This document shows, in pieces, positions 7,427 through 10,388 of a DNA stretch of 10,388 bases (position 1 is the first letter of the stretch; each line of letters begins with the position of its first letter). Made by a program: the position numbers and the translations under genes. The notes beneath the pieces were generated by a model. That model had not been told where the DNA came from, did no database searches, and saw only the letters and a list, made by a program, of their open reading frames with translations. Origin of the DNA: an uncultured Oscillospiraceae bacterium. Its GTDB lineage: Bacteria > Bacillota > Clostridia > Oscillospirales > Acutalibacteraceae. The stretch lies in assembly GCA_900544515.1 (NCBI GenBank), contig UQVI01000058.1:1-10388 (forward strand), read 5' to 3'.

Positions 7427-9245
7427 ATTGCTTGCTTATTGCCTTAAATTTACAGTTTGAAATACATACACCGCATTTAACACATTTGTCTGATACAATT
7501 TCATAAGATGAAAGCTTGTGATTCGGTGCAGTATAGGAAGTCGGAATAATGGTTCCGGCAGGGCAGTTCCTTGCACACATTCCGCATCCGATACATTTAT
7601 CTTTATCAATAACATAAGTCAAAAGATCTTTGCAGACGCCGGCAGGACATTTCTTGTTCTGAACATGCGCAATATATTCATCACGGAAAAATTTAAGAGT
7701 TGCAAGAACAGGATTTGGTGCTGTCTGACCAAGTCCGCACTGCGCGTTTGCTTTGATATAATAGCAAAGATCCTCAAGACGGTCAATATCTTCCATTGTT
7801 CCTTTTCCTTGTGTAATTTTTTCAAGGATTTCAAGGAGACGCTTTGTTCCCACTCTGCACGGAGTACATTTACCGCAGGATTCATCAACTGTAAATTCGA
7901 GGAAGAATTTAGCAATATCAACCATACAGGTGTCTTCATCCATAACAATAAGTCCGCCTGAACCCATCATACATCCGATGGCTGTAAGGTTGTCATAATC
8001 AATTTTCGTATCCATCAGAGAGGCAGGAATACATCCGCCTGAAGGACCGCCCGTCTGTGCGGCCTTAAACCTTTTTCCGTTTGGAATACCGCCGCCGATA
8101 TCTTCAATAATCTGACGGAGTGTTGTTCCCATAGGTACCTCAACAAGACCTGTGTGTTTGATTTTACCGCCAAGTGCAAATACCTTTGTACCCTTTGACT
8201 TTTCAGTACCCAGTGACGAAAACCATTCTGCACCGTTAAGAATAATCTGAGGAACATTTGCAAAGGTTTCAACATTGTTTTCCACTGTCGGAGAATCATA
8301 AAGTCCCTTAACGGCAGGATACGGAGGACGTGGACGCGGCTCACCTCTGTTGCCCTCAATTGAGGTCATAAGAGCAGTTTCCTCTCCGCATACGAATGCG
8401 CCTGCACCAAGTCTTATTTCAATATCAAAATCAACACCGGAGTCAAATATATTTTTGCCGAGCATACCATATTTTCTTGCCTGGTCAATTGCAATCTGTA
8501 AACGATTAACTGCTATCGGATATTCTGCACGAACATATACAAAACCCTTTGTTGCACCGATTGCAAATCCGGCAATCGTCATAGCTTCAATTATACAGTG
8601 CGGATCTCCCTCAAGGACGGAACGATCCATAAATGCACCCGGATCTCCCTCATCAGCATTACAAACAACATACTTTTGAGGTGCCTTGTTAGGTGCACAA
8701 AGTGCCCACTTAAATCCTGTCGGAAATCCACCGCCGCCTCTGCCTCGAAGTCCCGAGTCGGAAATACATTTAATAACATCATCAGGTGTCATTGTTGTTA
8801 ATGCTTTATTGAGTGCCTGATAACCGTCTCTTGCTATATACTCATTAATATCTTCAGGGTTAATAACACCGCAGTTTCTGAGAACAATTCTGTCCTGTGA
8901 ACGGTAGAATGCAGTTTCTTTTAATGTAACATATTTCGGATTTTTAGGCTGAACCTTGCCGGTATCGGCATAAACAAGCCTTTCAACAATATGTCCCTTG
9001 AGAAGATGTGATTCAACAATTTCCTCAACATCTTCAATCTTAACCTGACTGTAGAATGTACCTTCGGGATAAACAATAACTACCGGACCAAGCGCACAAA
9101 GTCCAAAACAACCGGTCTGCACAATCTGAACCTCGTCATTAAGTCCGTATGCATTGATGCATTTCTTAAATTCATCCTGAATCTTTTTACTGCCTGAAGA
9201 GGTACAGCCTGTACCGCCACAAATCATTATATGTGAACGAATCAT
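7425..9245 (-). CDS. hydB: NAD(P)H-binding flavoprotein subunit HydB (NuoF-like, HndC-type)
   Basis: FMN- and NAD(P)-binding subunit that exchanges electrons between the nucleotide and HydA, and the likely bifurcation site in related enzymes. The protein has 606 residues. Domains in order: thioredoxin-like [2Fe-2S] domain (C9, C14, C46, C50); NuoF core with the FMN/nucleotide glycine loop GRGGGGFPTG (168-177), CNADEGDPGAF (195-205) and GAFVCGEETAL (282-292); an SLBB-like segment (about 350-400); the NuoF [4Fe-4S] site (C457, C460, C463, C503); and a C-terminal two-cluster ferredoxin domain (C551, C554, C557, C561 and C588, C591, C594, C598). H527 with CPAGVC (C533, C538) just before the ferredoxin domain could form a metal, perhaps zinc, site as I recall for HydB-type subunits. 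The ATG at 9245 overlaps the stop of the upstream gene as ATGA. Cofactor preference (NAD or NADP) cannot be decided here. Confidence 0.95.
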   Translation of the reverse strand: MIRSHIMICGGTGCTSSGSKKIQDEFKKCINAYGLNDEVQIVQTGCFGLCALGPVVIVYPEGTFYSQVKIEDVEEIVESHLLKGHIVERLVYADTGKVQPKNPKYVTLKETAFYRSQDRIVLRNCGVINPEDINEYIARDGYQALNKALTTMTPDDVIKCISDSGLRGRGGGGFPTGFKWALCAPNKAPQKYVVCNADEGDPGAFMDRSVLEGDPHCIIEAMTIAGFAIGATKGFVYVRAEYPIAVNRLQIAIDQARKYGMLGKNIFDSGVDFDIEIRLGAGAFVCGEETALMTSIEGNRGEPRPRPPYPAVKGLYDSPTVENNVETFANVPQIILNGAEWFSSLGTEKSKGTKVFALGGKIKHTGLVEVPMGTTLRQIIEDIGGGIPNGKRFKAAQTGGPSGGCIPASLMDTKIDYDNLTAIGCMMGSGGLIVMDEDTCMVDIAKFFLEFTVDESCGKCTPCRVGTKRLLEILEKITQGKGTMEDIDRLEDLCYYIKANAQCGLGQTAPNPVLATLKFFRDEYIAHVQNKKCPAGVCKDLLTYVIDKDKCIGCGMCARNCPAGTIIPTSYTAPNHKLSSYEIVSDKCVKCGVCISNCKFKAISKQ

Positions 9246-9631
9246 CGTTTATCCTTCTCCTTGTTTTCATTTTCTTTTAAGAGATATTCTTCAACAATAT
9301 TGCCGTTTATAATATGTTCTTTAATAATACGGCGTGCCATATCTGAGGTAACATTTGCGTAAACAGCCGTTTTCACACCGTCCTCAACGATTTTAACAAC
9401 AGGATTGCAGCCAACACGGCTTACTCTCGCCTCCTGCATAACAATAACCCTTCCGTTCAAATCCTCTCTGTCAATTTCCTCAACAATCGTTTTGAGAATA
9501 TCACGTGCACCTGCAACAATACCGCTATTTCCCATACCGACGATAATTCGTGTTCCATAGTCGCTTGTGCGAATCAATACAGCACTTTTATATTCCTGCT
9601 TAATTGCATTAAGCTCATCCAAAGATTTCAT
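9242..9631 (-). CDS. hydD: HndB/HydD-like accessory subunit with lost [2Fe-2S] ligands
   Basis: Small 129-residue protein of the HndB-like, thioredoxin-fold '(2Fe-2S) ferredoxin' family. Fold landmarks are IIVGMGNSGIVAGARDIL (about 29-46) and the C-terminal segment about 100-120 (RIIKEHIINGNIVEEYL). In cluster-binding relatives the first stretch reads GMGTCGIAAGA and a later one TGCIGLCxxxP. Here these are GMGNSGIVAGA and EARVSRVGCNP, leaving one cysteine (C75) in the whole protein, so it almost certainly binds no [2Fe-2S] cluster. This agrees with the HydD subunit of the Acetobacterium woodii bifurcating hydrogenase, described as lacking a cofactor and encoded in a hydC-hydD-...-hydB-hydA order. 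The symbol rests on that synteny. A structural or assembly role in the complex is inferred. AAGGAGG (9639-9645) lies 7 bases before the ATG. The gene starts 28 bases after hydC and overlaps hydB by 4 bases. The charged tail ENENKEKDKR is odd. Confidence 0.82.
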   Translation of the reverse strand: MKSLDELNAIKQEYKSAVLIRTSDYGTRIIVGMGNSGIVAGARDILKTIVEEIDREDLNGRVIVMQEARVSRVGCNPVVKIVEDGVKTAVYANVTSDMARRIIKEHIINGNIVEEYLLKENENKEKDKR

Positions 9632-9659
9632 TTTTGCTCCTCCTTATCAAGTTAATCTG

Positions 9660-10157
9660 TCAGTCCTGATATTTTGCAAGAATTCCGTCAATATCATCTG
9701 CCGTAAGGTTTCCATAAACTTCATCATTAATGGTCATTACCGGACCAAGTCCGCATGCACCGATACACCGGCAGGCAGTGATAGAAAATTTTCCGTCAGG
9801 AGTACATTCATCAACACCAATGCCAAGCTTTTCAGTCAGAGCATCCAGAAGGGTTTGTGAGCCTTTAACATAACAGGCAGTACCCATACATACAGATATA
9901 TTATATTTTCCCTTCGGTGCTAATGAAAACTGTGCATAGAAGGTTGCAACACCATATACTTTTTCAAGCGGAACATCCATACCTTCAGCAATCATGCTCT
10001 GCACTTCAATCGGCAAATAACCGTAAATTTCCTGTGCTTCCTGCATAACTGCCATCAAACGGCTTTTATCATGCTTGTTTTGTTCAATCACTTCATCGAG
10101 CAGAGCTTTCTGCTTCGGAGTACCCTTAAAAGGAAGTGCACTTAGTTTCTTTTGCAT
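9660..10157 (-). CDS. hydC: NuoE-like [2Fe-2S] subunit HydC (HndA-type)
   Basis: First gene of the hydrogenase operon, encoding the small NuoE-like electron-transfer subunit that partners HydB. A helical N-terminal half (about 1-75) is followed by a thioredoxin-like [2Fe-2S] domain with ligands C90 and C95 (CMGTAC) and C131 and C135 (CIGAC), the complete NuoE pattern. An extra C129 adjoins them. The landmark GVATFYAQFSL at 69-79 is typical. I start it at the ATG at 10157 (165 residues, normal for the family) because GAGAGG (10167-10172) precedes it by 9 bases. An in-frame ATG at 10199 would add 14 residues, but it has no ribosome binding site and lies inside a hairpin arm (10196-10221). The product is cytoplasmic, with no signal peptide. 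The stop is 28 bases before the hydD-like gene. Confidence 0.94.
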   Translation of the reverse strand: MQKKLSALPFKGTPKQKALLDEVIEQNKHDKSRLMAVMQEAQEIYGYLPIEVQSMIAEGMDVPLEKVYGVATFYAQFSLAPKGKYNISVCMGTACYVKGSQTLLDALTEKLGIGVDECTPDGKFSITACRCIGACGLGPVMTINDEVYGNLTADDIDGILAKYQD

Positions 10158-10166
10158 AAATGTTGT

Positions 10167-10172
10167 CCTCTC
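10167..10172 (-). promoter_or_regulatory. ribosome binding site that decides the hydC start
   Basis: GAGAGG on the minus strand, followed by 9 bases to the ATG at 10157. No comparable purine-rich site precedes the in-frame ATG at 10199, so translation most likely begins at 10157. That leaves a leader of about 80 bases from the predicted promoter. Confidence 0.7.
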
Positions 10173-10195
10173 TGATAATAATTGATATTTGCTCT

Positions 10196-10221
10196 GCATA
10201 AATTTTCACAAAAATTTATGC
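10196..10221 (-). repeat. perfect 11-bp inverted repeat in the hydC leader
   Basis: Arms GCATAAATTTT (10196-10206) and AAAATTTATGC (10211-10221) are exact reverse complements separated by CACA. It lies between the predicted transcription start (near 10237) and the hydC ribosome binding site, so it would form an AT-rich hairpin in the leader or serve as a dyad operator on DNA. No U-run follows, so it is not a classical terminator. It does not fit the Rex consensus; the better Rex site is at 10258-10275. Confidence 0.7.
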
Positions 10222-10243
10222 TTTACACCATTTTATTTTATTT

Positions 10244-10272
10244 ATTTTAGCATAAGTTTGTTAAAAAATAAA
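10244..10272 (-). promoter_or_regulatory. candidate promoter of the hydrogenase operon
   Basis: On the minus strand an extended -10 element TGCTAAAAT (10244-10252, hexamer TAAAAT at 10244-10249) is preceded 17 bases upstream by a weak TTTATT (10267-10272) in a very AT-rich stretch that could act as an UP-like region. Transcription would start near 10237, about 80 bases before the hydC ATG. The extended -10 and the overlapping Rex-like operator support the placement, but AT-rich DNA gives many false hexamers. Confidence 0.45.
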
Positions 10273-10275
10273 CAA
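10258..10275. promoter_or_regulatory. candidate Rex (redox repressor) operator
   Basis: The plus strand reads TTGTTAAAAAATAAACAA. Against the Clostridia-type Rex consensus TTGTTAAnnnnTTAACAA, 13 of 14 fixed positions match, the only difference being A for T at position 13 of the site. It covers the -35 and spacer of the predicted hydrogenase promoter, where a repressor would block RNA polymerase. Rex binds DNA when NADH/NAD+ is low and releases when NADH rises, and it is known to control fermentation and hydrogenase genes in Clostridia. The rex gene itself is not in this window. Confidence 0.65.
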
Positions 10276-10342
10276 AAATTTTATAATTTTCATTATTTTA
10301 CAGCATTTTTTGTGAAACCAACTGAAAAACATCCTATAAAAT

Positions 10343-10388
10343 CTGTCTCTTATACACATCTGACGCTGCCGACGACTAGTCGAGTGTA
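10343..10388. other. Nextera Read 1 adapter, i5 index and P5 start (artefact)
   Basis: Bases 10343-10375 are the reverse complement of the Nextera Read 1 transposase adapter, beginning with the mosaic end CTGTCTCTTATACACATCT (10343-10361). The next 8 bases, CTAGTCGA (10376-10383), fit an i5 index, and GTGTA (10384-10388) fits the start of the P5 flow-cell sequence. Genomic sequence ends at 10342. Confidence 0.98.

Noticed and set aside
10158..10199. ATG at 10199 as the hydC start
   Set aside because: No ribosome binding site, and located in the arm of a perfect inverted repeat. The ATG at 10157 has GAGAGG at 9 bases and gives the usual family length.
10196..10221. Palindrome read as an intrinsic terminator or a second Rex site
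   Set aside because: The stem is AT-rich with no U-run after it. Only half of a TTGTGAA-type Rex element appears in the loop region, with no matching second half.

Overview
The window is one AT-rich bacterial fragment of about 10.3 kb (bases 38-10342). It sits between two Illumina Nextera (Tn5 transposase) adapters, at 1-37 and 10343-10388, and these are not biological sequence. Strong AGGAGG-type ribosome binding sites, sigma70-type promoters, close packing and the protein families point to an anaerobic, fermentative Clostridia-type Firmicute, plausibly from a gut or similar anoxic metagenome. Genus cannot be fixed from the sequence. All eight genes lie on the minus strand, so transcription runs from high to low coordinates. 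No gap between genes exceeds 300 bases, and I see no tRNA, rRNA, CRISPR array or insertion sequence.

Region 10342-5658 holds a promoter region and the structural genes of a multisubunit NAD(P)-linked, probably electron-bifurcating [FeFe]-hydrogenase. They are transcribed in the order hydC (NuoE-like), hydD/hndB-like, hydB (NuoF-like) and hydA (catalytic subunit). A near-perfect Rex (NADH/NAD+ sensor) operator overlaps the predicted promoter, which would tie expression to cellular redox state.

Region 5657-1858 holds the complete H-cluster maturation set hydE, hydG, hydF (two radical SAM enzymes and a GTPase scaffold). A hairpin between hydA and hydE may act as a partial terminator. A strong terminator at 1769-1809 closes the block. 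Catalytic enzyme and maturation machinery therefore form one compact seven-gene module: HydE, HydG and HydF build and deliver the [2Fe] subcluster to HydA. HydA exchanges electrons with ferredoxin and with NAD(P) through HydB and HydC, evolving or consuming H2.

Region 1740-722 is a separately promoted Gfo/Idh/MocA-type oxidoreductase with no evident tie to hydrogen metabolism. Region 692-38 is a good sigma70 promoter followed by the first gene of a likely minimal SUF (Fe-S cluster assembly) operon, a SufC-like ATPase cut off by the adapter. Its last 12 apparent residues and its stop codon come wholly or partly from adapter/index DNA.

The system is recognisable rather than wholly new. The points most worth a second look are the serine in the first H-cluster motif of HydA, the HndB-like subunit that has lost its [2Fe-2S] ligands, the Rex operator, and the adapter-derived protein tail.
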